From Streptomyces glomeratus (GTDB lineage Bacteria; Actinomycetota; Actinomycetes; Streptomycetales; Streptomycetaceae), in assembly GCF_021462825.1 (NCBI RefSeq), contig NZ_JAKEEB010000006.1:248001-312000 (forward strand): a stretch of 64,000 nt of DNA, read 5' to 3'. Made by a program: the position numbers and the translations under genes. Positions 1-7,508 of this stretch are shown here, piece after piece. How positions within the stretch are numbered: the stretch's first letter is position 1; every line of letters begins with the position of its first letter. A model generated the notes under the pieces. It was given only the letters and a program-made list of their open reading frames with translations. It was not told where the DNA came from and made no database searches.

Positions 1-2
1 GC

Positions 3-656
3 GCCGTACGAGCAGCCGCCCCGGACCGGCCACCACGCCGGGAGCGCACCTCCCGGCGCTCCCCCCACGACGACCCGCTCCCCACCCTCTCCCTGGTGAT
101 CCTCGCCCCACGCGACGGCCTCGACGTCCACGCGCCCGACCCGTTCACCGCCCAACCACTGATCACCTCCGGAACACCCCACCTCTACGCGGGCGTCGTG
201 GAGGGCACCGGAGTCGTCGGCCCCTTCGTCCTGCCGGGCGACACGGCCTGCGCGGGCTGCCTCGACCGGACACGCACCGACCGGGACGAGACCTGGCCCC
301 GGCTGGTAGCCCAATGGCGCTCGGGACGCCACCGGCAGGTCCAGGCCTGCGACCTCGCCCTGGCCACGGCCGTCGCCGGAGTCGCCGCCGGACACGCACT
401 CGCCTTCCTCGACGGCGACGCGCCCTCCAGCGCCGACGCCCGCTGGGAGACATCCGTGCCACGACTGCACTGGCACGCACGGCCGGTGTGGCCCCACCCC
501 GCATGCGCGTGCGGCACCGCGGAGAAAGGTAAGAAGGAACACACCTCAAAGGACAGGGAGCCACACGAGAGAATGGCGGAGCAACGGCCGTCGAGGAACT
601 CGTCCCGCAGGACACACCCGGCACGGCTGTCTGGGACTTGGAGGGCGCATGTCTGA
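3..656 (+). CDS. ThiF/MoeB-like protein, C-terminal part (5' end outside window)
   Basis: The frame is open to the window edge, so only the C-terminal part is present. Visible landmarks are a CxxC in a G-D-T-A-C-x-G-C context followed by L-D-R-T-R-T-D-R-D, and a later H-P-A-C-A-C-G. Together these resemble the zinc-binding cysteine pairs of ThiF/MoeB adenylyltransferase-like proteins of Streptomyces. The adenylation core would lie upstream, so activity cannot be judged. The last ~45 residues are polar, basic and unlike the family. The stop overlaps the start of the ABC1 kinase by 8 bases, so the two are probably translationally coupled. The family call rests on a short stretch. Confidence 0.6.
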   Translation, partial: AVRAAAPDRPPRRERTSRRSPHDDPLPTLSLVILAPRDGLDVHAPDPFTAQPLITSGTPHLYAGVVEGTGVVGPFVLPGDTACAGCLDRTRTDRDETWPRLVAQWRSGRHRQVQACDLALATAVAGVAAGHALAFLDGDAPSSADARWETSVPRLHWHARPVWPHPACACGTAEKGKKEHTSKDREPHERMAEQRPSRNSSRRTHPARLSGTWRAHV

Positions 657-2013
657 TCTTCCCCGGAAGGCGGTCACCCGAACCGCCAAGCTCGCCGCGC
701 TCCCGCTCGGCTTCGCCGGGCGGGCCACGTGGGGGCTCGGCAAACGCATCGTCGGGGAATCCGCGGAGATCGTCGGCCGCGAACTCCAGCAGCGCACCGC
801 CGAGCAGCTGTTCAAGGTGCTCGGCGAGCTCAAAGGCGGCGCGATGAAGTTCGGACAGGCTCTGTCCGTGTTCGAGTCCGCCCTCCCCGAGGAGGTCGCC
901 GGGCCGTACCGCGCCGCCCTGACCAAGCTTCAGGAGGCGGCCCCGCCGATGCCGACGCGCACGGTGCACGGGGTACTCGAAGAGCGCCTCGGCGACAACT
1001 GGCAGGAACTGTTCCAGGAATTCGACGACAAGCCGTCGGCGGCCGCGTCGATCGGCCAGGTCCACCGCGCGGTGTGGCACGACGGCCGCGAGGTCGCGGT
1101 CAAGGTGCAGTACCCGGGCGCCGGCGAGGCACTGCTGTCCGACCTCAACCAGCTCAGCCGATTCGCCCGTCTGCTCGGCCCCCTGGTCCCGGGCATGGAC
1201 ATCAAACCGCTGATCACGGAACTACGCGACCGGGTCTCGGAAGAACTGGACTACGGCCTGGAGGCACAGGCCCAACGGGCGCACGCGGAGGAATTCGCGA
1301 ACGACCCGGACGTGATGGTGCCGGACGTGGTGCACCAGTGCGAGCAGGTCCTGGTGACCGAATGGGTCGACGGCACACCGCTGTCCGAGGTGATCGCGAG
1401 CGGCACCCGGGAACAGCGCGACCGCGCCGGCCAGCTGCTGGCCCGCTTTCTCTTCTCCGGCCCGGCCCGCACGGGCCTGCTACACGCCGACCCGCACCCC
1501 GGCAACTTCCGTCTCCTGCCCGGCCCCGCCGGCTCCCCCCGGAAGGACGACTGGCGCCTGGGCGTGCTCGACTTCGGCACGGTCGACCGCCTCCCCGGCG
1601 GGCTGCCGGCCCCGATCGGCCCCTCCCTGCGTATGACCCTGGAGGGTGACGCCCAGTCGGTCTACGAACTCCTCTGCGAGGAGGGCTTCGTGAAGGAATC
1701 CATCGACCTCGACCCCGACGCGGTCCTCGACTACCTCCTGCCGATCATCGAGCCCGCCCAGGCCGACGAGTTCACCTTCACCCGCGGCTGGATGCGCAGC
1801 CAGGCGGCCCGCATCGCCGACCCGCGCTCCCCCGCCTACCAGCTGGGCAAGCAGCTGAACCTGCCCCCGGCGTACCTGCTCATACACCGGGTGACGCTGA
1901 GCACGATCGGCGTGCTGTGCCAGTTGGGCGCGACGGTCCGGCTGCGCGACGAACTCGAGGAGTGGCTCCCGGGCTTCCTTCCAGATGAGGAGGAACCGGC
2001 AGCCGAGGCCTGA
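649..2013 (+). CDS. ABC1/UbiB-family atypical protein kinase
   Basis: A 454-residue ABC1 (AarF/UbiB/COQ8) protein. The family-specific motifs are in order: KxGQ (K-F-G-Q, about residue 66), the Ala-rich loop before I-G-Q-V-H-R-A (about 130), the V-A-V-K lysine (about 150), the H-A-D-P-H-P-G-N catalytic loop (about 280) and the metal-binding L-D-F-G (about 306). ABC1 proteins are ATPase/kinase-like and are often tied to isoprenoid quinone metabolism; the substrate in actinobacteria is not known. It overlaps the upstream ThiF-like gene. A member of this family also sits next to whiB7 in mycobacteria. Start ATG 649 is fixed by the overlap and the intact N terminus. Confidence 0.9.
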   Translation: MSDLPRKAVTRTAKLAALPLGFAGRATWGLGKRIVGESAEIVGRELQQRTAEQLFKVLGELKGGAMKFGQALSVFESALPEEVAGPYRAALTKLQEAAPPMPTRTVHGVLEERLGDNWQELFQEFDDKPSAAASIGQVHRAVWHDGREVAVKVQYPGAGEALLSDLNQLSRFARLLGPLVPGMDIKPLITELRDRVSEELDYGLEAQAQRAHAEEFANDPDVMVPDVVHQCEQVLVTEWVDGTPLSEVIASGTREQRDRAGQLLARFLFSGPARTGLLHADPHPGNFRLLPGPAGSPRKDDWRLGVLDFGTVDRLPGGLPAPIGPSLRMTLEGDAQSVYELLCEEGFVKESIDLDPDAVLDYLLPIIEPAQADEFTFTRGWMRSQAARIADPRSPAYQLGKQLNLPPAYLLIHRVTLSTIGVLCQLGATVRLRDELEEWLPGFLPDEEEPAAEA

Positions 2014-2039
2014 GCGAGCGGGCTGAACCGCGGGCTCTC

Positions 2040-2070
2040 GGGGGGGGCGGGGAGGGTGGGGGGAGGGGGG
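2040..2070 (+). other. Candidate G-quadruplex tract
   Basis: A 31-base stretch just after the ABC1 stop is made only of G runs (8, 4, 3, 6 and 6 long) separated by single C, A or T bases. Four or more G runs with one-base loops fit a very stable parallel quadruplex on the plus strand. It lies between convergent transcription units, about 85 bases before the terminator hairpin. Confidence 0.55.
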
Positions 2071-2153
2071 AAGCCCCCCGAAGCGAAGTTTCGGGACCGG
2101 AGCCACCCGGTACCGATACCGCCGTCGGCATGATGCATGACACACAACACAGC

Positions 2154-2185
2154 GCGGGGGCCGGTCCCTTCGGACCGGCCCCCGC
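2154..2185. terminator. Bidirectional hairpin between convergent genes
   Basis: A perfect 14-bp stem (2154-2167 with 2172-2185) and a CTTC loop lie between the ABC1 kinase and the end of the wblC operon. There is no clear U tract, which is common for Streptomyces terminators. Confidence 0.75.
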
Positions 2186-2214
2186 AGGGTCTTCCCGCCG
2201 ACGACGGTGGTCGG

Positions 2215-2538
2215 CTACTGCATCACGGCGATGGCCAGCGCACGGCGGGCACGCATCGAGGCGCGCTCGGCCCTGCGCTGCATCCGGCGGGCCACCGCCA
2301 GGCGCCTGGCCTGGCGGTCCCGCTCGGCCTCCTGCATTCGCTCGCGCATATGCGCGCGAGCCAAGGCTTCTGGGATGAGTTGCATCTCTCGGGTCCTGTT
2401 CTGACGCGAGGCGTTCGCGCCGGTGGTGGTGACGTCTGGGATCGCGGAGCCTGCGGGCTCGCTGGTGGACGGCTTCATCGGGGCCTGCTTCTTGGGGTCG
2501 TGCGTGAGGGGGCGGTCGATCGTTCCTGGGGTGTTCAT
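2215..2538 (-). CDS. Small Arg/Ala-rich protein coupled to wblC
   Basis: A 107-residue protein whose ATG overlaps the wblC stop in an ATGA arrangement, so it should be co-transcribed and translationally coupled. The first ~50 residues are polar and probably disordered. The second half is a highly charged, predicted helical segment dense in Arg, Ala, Met and Glu, ending in A-I-A-V-M-Q. No catalytic motif or membrane segment is visible. The context suggests induction with wblC by translation-targeting antibiotics, and the basic helix could bind nucleic acid or a ribosomal component. That role is inference; I do not recognise the family. Confidence 0.75.
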   Translation of the reverse strand: MNTPGTIDRPLTHDPKKQAPMKPSTSEPAGSAIPDVTTTGANASRQNRTREMQLIPEALARAHMRERMQEAERDRQARRLAVARRMQRRAERASMRARRALAIAVMQ

Positions 2539-2903
2539 GCCGTGACCGGGTTCTTGCGCGGGCGGCCGCGGGGCCGCTTCCGGGCGACGACGACGCCCTG
2601 GACGAACAGCTCGCCACCCCAGACGCCCCAGGGCTCGCGCCGCTCCTTGGCGCCGGCGAGGCAGGCCTCGATCAGCGGGCAGGTGCGGCACAGGGACTTG
2701 GCGTACTCGACGTCGGCCGGCGACTCGGCGAAGAAGACCTCCGGGTCGTAGGAGCGGCAGGGGACGGGTACGCCGAGGTTCTCGATGGCGTCGTCGAGCG
2801 CGGTGAGCGCGGTGAGGGGGGTCAAGGTGGAGTCCTCCGTGAGGCCGGGCGGGGGGATCGTTTCGGAAGGCGGTACGGACGGGGCGTGCGCTTCGAGTTG
2901 CAC
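2535..2903 (-). CDS. wblC: WhiB-family Fe-S regulator WblC (WhiB7)
   Basis: A 122-residue WhiB protein with four cluster-ligand cysteines (49, 72, 75, 81, pattern C-x22-C-x2-C-x5-C), the G-V-W-G-G turn (93-97) and a C-terminal AT-hook R-G-R-P-R-K-N (112-118). The AT-hook and acidic N terminus mark the WhiB7/WblC class, which binds the primary sigma factor and activates intrinsic resistance genes at AT-rich promoters. GTG 2903 is chosen because GAGGAAG precedes it at suitable spacing; longer readings run into the leader. The gene sits about 600 nt downstream of its probable promoter, behind a uORF and a terminator hairpin. Confidence 0.95.
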   Translation of the reverse strand: MQLEAHAPSVPPSETIPPPGLTEDSTLTPLTALTALDDAIENLGVPVPCRSYDPEVFFAESPADVEYAKSLCRTCPLIEACLAGAKERREPWGVWGGELFVQGVVVARKRPRGRPRKNPVTA

Positions 2904-3010
2904 GGGTCGTCTTCCTCGTCTGTCGTTCCGGCCCTGTTGGGCCGGGTGGCGGCTTGGTACCGGGTTCTTTTCTTGTCCCGAGGCCCCTTCGGTCTGCCGT
3001 CCCCGTTGGG

Positions 3011-3054
3011 GGAAAACAGAAGGGCCGCGGATCCCGGGTGGGGTTCCGCGGCCC
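3011..3054 (-). terminator. Intrinsic attenuator in the wblC leader
   Basis: On the minus strand, a 10-bp GC stem (arms 3045-3054 and 3022-3031, GGGCCGCGGA paired with TCCGCGGCCC) is followed by TTCTGTTTTCC. This is a proper intrinsic terminator. It lies 25 nt after the uORF stop and about 110 nt before the wblC start, so it should abort transcription unless leader translation changes. Confidence 0.85.
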
Positions 3055-3078
3055 TGAAGGCGCCGGCCTGATCGGCTG

Positions 3079-3399
3079 TCAGGCTGGATCACTCCAGGGT
3101 TCTGGCCCACGGAAGGCCCACTTCAGGTGGTGCTGCGTCGTCTGCTTCCGGAGTCCGGCACCGGCCGCCGCAAAGGCATAGGCGTGCGCCTGTGCCGCTA
3201 CTGCTTCCAGTGCCTTGGTCGGTCGCTCATTGCGCTCACGGATGGGAAGACCCGCGAGAGACAGGGAGGACGCCGGGCGGTCGGCACGGATGCCGGACAG
3301 ACCGGTGCCCAGGCCGGAGGCGCCGAGCATGCACGTGGAGACGACCGAGCGATCGGTCATTTTGGCGGTGCGGGCGGAGCTGGTCTTGATGCTGATCAC
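3079..3399 (-). CDS. wblC leader uORF (106 codons)
   Basis: GTG 3399 is preceded by AGGAGG eight bases upstream, the best ribosome binding site in this part of the window. The first ~58 codons have typical Streptomyces G/C-ending third positions, evidence of real translation. After that the frame uses clusters of rare codons (AAT, CGA, GCA, GAA, GTA). The peptide resembles no enzyme I know and has no signal sequence. It ends 25 nt before the attenuator hairpin. Leader uORF control is reported for actinobacterial whiB7 genes; I infer that impaired translation of this ORF relieves termination. Whether the full product accumulates is unknown. Confidence 0.75.
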   Translation of the reverse strand: MISIKTSSARTAKMTDRSVVSTCMLGASGLGTGLSGIRADRPASSLSLAGLPIRERNERPTKALEAVAAQAHAYAFAAAGAGLRKQTTQHHLKWAFRGPEPWSDPA

Positions 3400-3511
3400 T
3401 TCAATCGCCTCCTCTCGGCGTCTCGGGGGACTGGGCTGAGCCAGTCCGACGGATACGTAAGTACAGCACGGAATCGTGGCCTTCGAGAAGGCCGCCGTTC
3501 CCGTGGCTTAG

Positions 3512-3551
3512 AACCTATGGGGATTGCTGGGGCATGCGCAAACTATTTTTT
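3512..3551 (-). promoter_or_regulatory. wblC promoter with WblC-type AT-rich element
   Basis: On the minus strand, TTGCGC (3536-3541), an 18-base spacer and TAGGTT (3512-3517) form a plausible promoter. A run of six A (3546-3551) lies four bases upstream of the -35. An AT tract just upstream of the -35 is the known signature of WhiB7/WblC-dependent promoters, so autoactivation is expected. The predicted start, near 3505, gives a leader of about 600 nt. The element begins 14 bases beyond the uvrD2 stop. Confidence 0.7.
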
Positions 3552-3564
3552 CGACGAGTTGGTA

Positions 3565-5772
3565 TCAGTCGTCGTTGTCCTGTTCGTGTCCGTCGCGACC
3601 TGCGCAGATGGCAAGAACTTCGGCGCCGTAGCGGTGGAGCTTGCGGACTCCGACGCCGGGGATGCGTGCCAGTTCGCCCTCGTCGTCGGGGGCGGCTTCG
3701 GCGATGGCGATCAGGGTCCTGTCGGTGAAGACGCAGAACGCGGGCTGGCCGCTGCGGTGAGCCTGCTCGGCCCGCCACGCCCGCAGCCTCTCGTAGAGGC
3801 CCTCGTCCATGTCGGAGGGGCAGTCGTCGCAGCGCATCAGTTTCATCTCGCCGGCGTCGGAGAGGGTGCGCCCGCAGACGCGGCAGCGGGCGGGGGTCCT
3901 GCTGGTGCGACGAGGGGCGGGGCTCCCGGCCGGGATGCCGTAGCCGTGTTCGATCGCGCTGGTTCGGCCGGTGCCGCCGTATGGGGAACGGCCGGGGGCG
4001 GCGGACGAGCCGGGGCGCAGTCCGTCGAGGAAGCGGCTGGGGCGCCGGTTGGGTCGGCCGCCGGGTGCGCGGGACAGGGACCAGGAGACGTGGAGGTGTT
4101 CTCTCGCCCGGGTGACGCCGACGTAGAGCAGACGGCGTTCCTCTTCGATCTGCTCGTCGGTTCTGGCGTAGGTGATCGGCATCATGCCTTCGGCGACGCC
4201 GACGACGAAGACGGCGTCCCATTCCAGGCCCTTGGCGGAGTGCAGGGAGGCGAGGGTGACGCCCTGGACGGTGGGGGCGTGCTGGGCTCCTGCGCGTTCG
4301 TCGAGTTCCGCGACGAGGTCGGCGAGGGTGGCGGCGGGTCGTGCCGCGGCGAAGTCCTGGGCGAGGTTCACGAGTGCGGCCAGGGACTCCCATCGTTCTC
4401 TGACGGCGCCGGAGCCGGCGGGGGGTGTGGGGGTCCAGCCTTCGCCTGACAGGACGGCGCGCACCTGGGAGGGCAGGTCGACGGCGCCGTCGAGGAGGGA
4501 GTCGTTGCCCCCGAAGCGGGCTGCGCCGCGCAGGGCGATGCCGGCTTTGCGGACCTCGGGGCGGTCGAAGAATCGTTCGGCGCCGCGGAGCTGGTAGGGG
4601 ATGCCGGCGTCTGCGAGGGCTTGTTCGTAGATCTCGGACTGGGAGTTGGTGCGGAACAGGATGGCGATCTCCGCGGCGGGTACGCCGCGGGTGAGGAGGT
4701 CGCGGATGCGGCGGGCGGCGCCTTCGGCTTCGGCGGGTTCGTCGGCGTATTCGGTGTGGACGGGTTGGGGTCCTGGGTCGCGCTGGGAGACGAGTTCGAG
4801 GCGGTGGTCGGCCGCGCGGCCGCGGGCCTGGGCGAGGAGGCCGTTGGCGAGGTGGACGATCTGGGGGGTGGAGCGGTAGTCGCGGACGAGTTTGACGACG
4901 GTGGCTCCGGGGTGGCGGATGCGGAAGTCGAGGAGGTGGTCGGGGGTGGCGCCGGTGAAGGAGTAGATGGTCTGGCTGGCGTCGCCGACGACGCACAGGT
5001 TGTCGCGGTCGCCGAGCCACAGTTCGAGCAGGCGCTGCTGGAGGGGGCTGACGTCCTGGTATTCGTCGACGACGAAGTGCTGGTACTGGGCTCGGACCTC
5101 TTCGGCGATGTCGTGCCGGTCCTGGAGGATGCCCACGGTGAGGAGCAGGACGTCTTCGAAGTCGATGAGGGCGCGTTCGCGTTTGAGGTCTTCGTAGGTG
5201 GCGTAGAGCTGGGCGGTCTCGGCGGGGTCGCGGGGGGATTCACGGCCGGTTTTGGCGGCTGCGGCGGCGTAGTCGGCAGGGACGGTCTGGGTGACCTTCG
5301 ACCATTCGATTTCGGCGGTTATGTCCCGCAGTTCGTTGCGGTCGAGGCGGATGCGGCAGGCGGCGGCCGCGTCCGCGACGATGGGGATCTTGCGGTCGAT
5401 GATGCGGGGGAGGCTGCCACCGACGGCTTTCGGCCAGAAGTACTGGAGCTGGCGCAGGGCGGCGGAGTGGAAGGTGCGGGCCTGGACGCCGGCGGCGCCG
5501 AGCTGGCGGAGGCGGCCGCGCATCTCGCCCGCGGCGCGGTTGGTGAACGTGACGGCGAGCACGCTGGACGGCTGGAGGATGCCGGCGCGGACTCCGTAGG
5601 CGATGCGGTGGGTGATGGCTCGTGTCTTGCCGGTGCCGGCTCCTGCCAGCACGCACACCGGGCCGTGCAGGGCGGTCGCCACGGCGCGCTGCTCGGGATC
5701 GAGCCCTTCGAGCACCGCGTCGGCCGAGTCCGGAACCTGCGGGAAGAGGGTGGAGTGCGTTGCTGCTGTCAC
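3565..5772 (-). CDS. uvrD2: ATP-dependent DNA helicase UvrD2 (SF1A, with HRDC)
   Basis: A superfamily 1A 3'-5' DNA helicase. The N terminus has the Q-like motif and Walker A A-G-A-G-T-G-K-T (about residues 42-48); further on are V-D-E-Y-Q-D (motif II), G-D-A-S-Q-T-I-Y-S-F (III) and V-G-V-T-R-A-R (VI). A tetracysteine region (C-R-V-C and, later, C-D-D-C) precedes a C-terminal HRDC domain, the layout of mycobacterial UvrD2. I prefer GTG 5772, next to the conserved T-A-A-T-H start, over the longer reading from 5820; neither has a strong SD. The promoter would lie between it and divergent mrx1. Roles are DNA unwinding in repair or replication. Confidence 0.93.
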   Translation of the reverse strand: MTAATHSTLFPQVPDSADAVLEGLDPEQRAVATALHGPVCVLAGAGTGKTRAITHRIAYGVRAGILQPSSVLAVTFTNRAAGEMRGRLRQLGAAGVQARTFHSAALRQLQYFWPKAVGGSLPRIIDRKIPIVADAAAACRIRLDRNELRDITAEIEWSKVTQTVPADYAAAAAKTGRESPRDPAETAQLYATYEDLKRERALIDFEDVLLLTVGILQDRHDIAEEVRAQYQHFVVDEYQDVSPLQQRLLELWLGDRDNLCVVGDASQTIYSFTGATPDHLLDFRIRHPGATVVKLVRDYRSTPQIVHLANGLLAQARGRAADHRLELVSQRDPGPQPVHTEYADEPAEAEGAARRIRDLLTRGVPAAEIAILFRTNSQSEIYEQALADAGIPYQLRGAERFFDRPEVRKAGIALRGAARFGGNDSLLDGAVDLPSQVRAVLSGEGWTPTPPAGSGAVRERWESLAALVNLAQDFAAARPAATLADLVAELDERAGAQHAPTVQGVTLASLHSAKGLEWDAVFVVGVAEGMMPITYARTDEQIEEERRLLYVGVTRAREHLHVSWSLSRAPGGRPNRRPSRFLDGLRPGSSAAPGRSPYGGTGRTSAIEHGYGIPAGSPAPRRTSRTPARCRVCGRTLSDAGEMKLMRCDDCPSDMDEGLYERLRAWRAEQAHRSGQPAFCVFTDRTLIAIAEAAPDDEGELARIPGVGVRKLHRYGAEVLAICAGRDGHEQDNDD

Positions 5773-5978
5773 CCCGCCATGCTGCCAGGTCTGGGGAGAC
5801 GGGTGCGGTGGGTTGTCCACAGGGGGGCGCTTGCAGTCGTATGAATGCCGGGGTGGGGTCCGGGGTGCCGCCGAGCGGCCGACAGGGGCGGCGGGCGGCG
5901 GCGGTATCGGGGTGCACGGACGGCGGGCGGCGGTATCGGAGCACAGGGAGGGCGAGCGGCGGGCTGTATGGGGAGGGC

Positions 5979-6006
5979 GGGAATGGTGGAGGGTTCACGT
6001 ATGTTG
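5979..6006 (+). promoter_or_regulatory. SigR-type promoter of mycoredoxin
   Basis: GGGAAT (5979-5984), exactly 18 bases, then GTTG (6003-6006). This matches the Streptomyces SigR (thiol-oxidative stress) consensus perfectly and lies about 55 bases upstream of the mycoredoxin start. Diamide-type disulfide stress should induce the gene. Confidence 0.8.
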
Positions 6007-6062
6007 CCCCCTGAGCGAGCAAGCAGAGCACGCATCCCTAGCCGTGAAGGAGCGCGACCGAC

Positions 6063-6305
6063 ATGCCGGGCACTGTGACGATGTACAGCACCTCGTGGTG
6101 TGGCTACTGCCATCGGCTGAAGAGCCAGCTGGACCGTGAGGGCATCGCGTACAACGAGATCAACATCGAGCGGGACCCGGAGTCCGCGGCATTTGTGGAG
6201 AAGGCGAATGGCGGAAACCAGACGGTTCCCACGGTGCTGTTCCCGGATGGGTCGACGTTGACGAACCCGTCGCTGGCGCAGGTCAAGCAGAAGATCGGCG
6301 TGTAA
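6063..6305 (+). CDS. mrx1: Mycoredoxin (glutaredoxin fold, CGYC)
   Basis: An 80-residue glutaredoxin-fold protein with active site C-G-Y-C (residues 13-16), a cis-Pro in T-V-P-T-V and the C-terminal helix of the family, all at the usual length. Mycoredoxins reduce mycothiol mixed disulfides on cytosolic proteins. GAAGGAG stands 10 bases before ATG. A SigR-type promoter lies upstream and a strong hairpin follows the stop, so it is probably monocistronic. The position between uvrD2 and nudC matches mycobacteria. Confidence 0.93.
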   Translation: MPGTVTMYSTSWCGYCHRLKSQLDREGIAYNEINIERDPESAAFVEKANGGNQTVPTVLFPDGSTLTNPSLAQVKQKIGV

Positions 6306-6328
6306 GGCCGCGCGTCACGGTTGTGCGG

Positions 6329-6362
6329 AAGGCGGTCCCCGGGGTTTCCCGGGGACCGCCTT
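6329..6362. terminator. Bidirectional terminator mrx1/nudC
   Basis: A 15-bp perfect stem (6329-6343 with 6348-6362) with a GTTT loop sits between two convergent genes. The arm ends are AA/TT, followed by CTTC on the plus strand. Confidence 0.85.
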
Positions 6363-6367
6363 CTTCG

Positions 6368-7309
6368 TCACACGCTCCGGGTGGGCAGGGGCTTGCCGTA
6401 CCAGAGTTCGATCAGGCGGGCGGCGATGGAGATGCCGTAGGGGGGCAGTACCTCTCCGGACTCGAAGGCGGCGCTCAGTTCCTCGCGGGAGAACCAGCGG
6501 GCCTCGTGGATCTCGTCACCGTCGACGTTGATGTCGGTGGTGGTGGCGTGGGCGAGGAAGCCGAGCATGAGGCTGGAGGGGAAGGGCCAGGGCTGGCTGG
6601 CGATGTACCGGACCTCGCCGACGGTGATGCCTGCCTCTTCGGAGACTTCGCGGCGAACGGACTGTTCGATGGACTCGCCCGGTTCGACGAAGCCGGCGAG
6701 GGTGGAGAAGCGGCCCTCGGGCCAGTGCACCTGGCGGCCGAGGAGGATGCGGTCTTTGTCGTCGATGACGGCCATGATCACCGCGGGGTCGGTGCGCGGG
6801 TAGTGTTCGGCGCCACAGGCCGGGCAGCGGCGGATGTGTCCGGCGGCGGCGATGACGGTGCGTTCGCCGCAGCGTGAGCAGAAGCGGTGCATGCGCTGCC
6901 AGTTCTCCAGGGCGACGGCGTGGACCATCAGGCCGGCGTCGCGGGGGGAGAGCAGCAGTCCGGCCTCGCGCAGGCCGGCCGGGCGTGCGGACTGGTCCAT
7001 GCGGCCGGGGAGGGCGTCCTTCTGGAGTGCGAAGTAGCTGACGCCGTCCTCGTCGGTGCCGAGGAAGTAGCGGTGGGCTTCGGTGAGGGGTGCTTCGAAG
7101 GAGGGGGTCATGACGAGTTCGGTCCGGCCGTCGGGCGTCTCGTCGATGAGGACCTGGCCGCCGGATACCACGAAGCAGCGGGTGGTGGGGTGGCTCCACG
7201 CCGCGGCGAGCCATGCCTCGTCGAGCCGGTGGTGGGCGGCCCGGTCGATGCCGCTCGGGGCGGTGAGCGAGATGGGCCGGTCGGCGGTGTGGTCGGTCCA
7301 GGTGGTCAC
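6368..7309 (-). CDS. nudC: NAD(+) diphosphatase NudC (Nudix hydrolase)
   Basis: Shows the full NudC layout: an N-terminal domain, a zinc ribbon (C-S-R-C-G and C-P-A-C-G), the Nudix box G-F-V-E-P-G-E-S-x5-R-R-E-V-S-E-E-A-G-I and the NudC-specific S-Q-P-W-P-F-P-S motif right after it. The enzyme hydrolyses NADH/NAD+ to NMN(H) and AMP and, in bacteria, can remove NAD caps from RNA. GTG 7309 is preferred because GGGGGAG lies about 12 bases upstream; a TTG at 7321 would add four residues but sits on the SD. It converges on mrx1 through a shared terminator. Confidence 0.93.
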   Translation of the reverse strand: MTTWTDHTADRPISLTAPSGIDRAAHHRLDEAWLAAAWSHPTTRCFVVSGGQVLIDETPDGRTELVMTPSFEAPLTEAHRYFLGTDEDGVSYFALQKDALPGRMDQSARPAGLREAGLLLSPRDAGLMVHAVALENWQRMHRFCSRCGERTVIAAAGHIRRCPACGAEHYPRTDPAVIMAVIDDKDRILLGRQVHWPEGRFSTLAGFVEPGESIEQSVRREVSEEAGITVGEVRYIASQPWPFPSSLMLGFLAHATTTDINVDGDEIHEARWFSREELSAAFESGEVLPPYGISIAARLIELWYGKPLPTRSV

Positions 7310-7508
7310 GAGTGTTTCCAACTCCCCCGGTGCAACGGTTGTTTCGGCGGGCGGTTCGGCGGGACGTTCGGCTGGGGTGGGACCGGGTCCGGCGGGGCTT
7401 GGGCGTGCGGGGCGGCCTTTCCAGTGTGCCGTGCCGCGCGGCCCGTGCGGCCGGCCGTCCGGCCCGCGAGATCGTCAGTCGCCATGGCGCCGCCTGTCCC
7501 CTGGGTCG

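Noticed and set aside
3127..4449. 440-codon plus-strand frame across the wblC promoter and uvrD2
   Set aside because: It overlaps real minus-strand genes and has no family motif.
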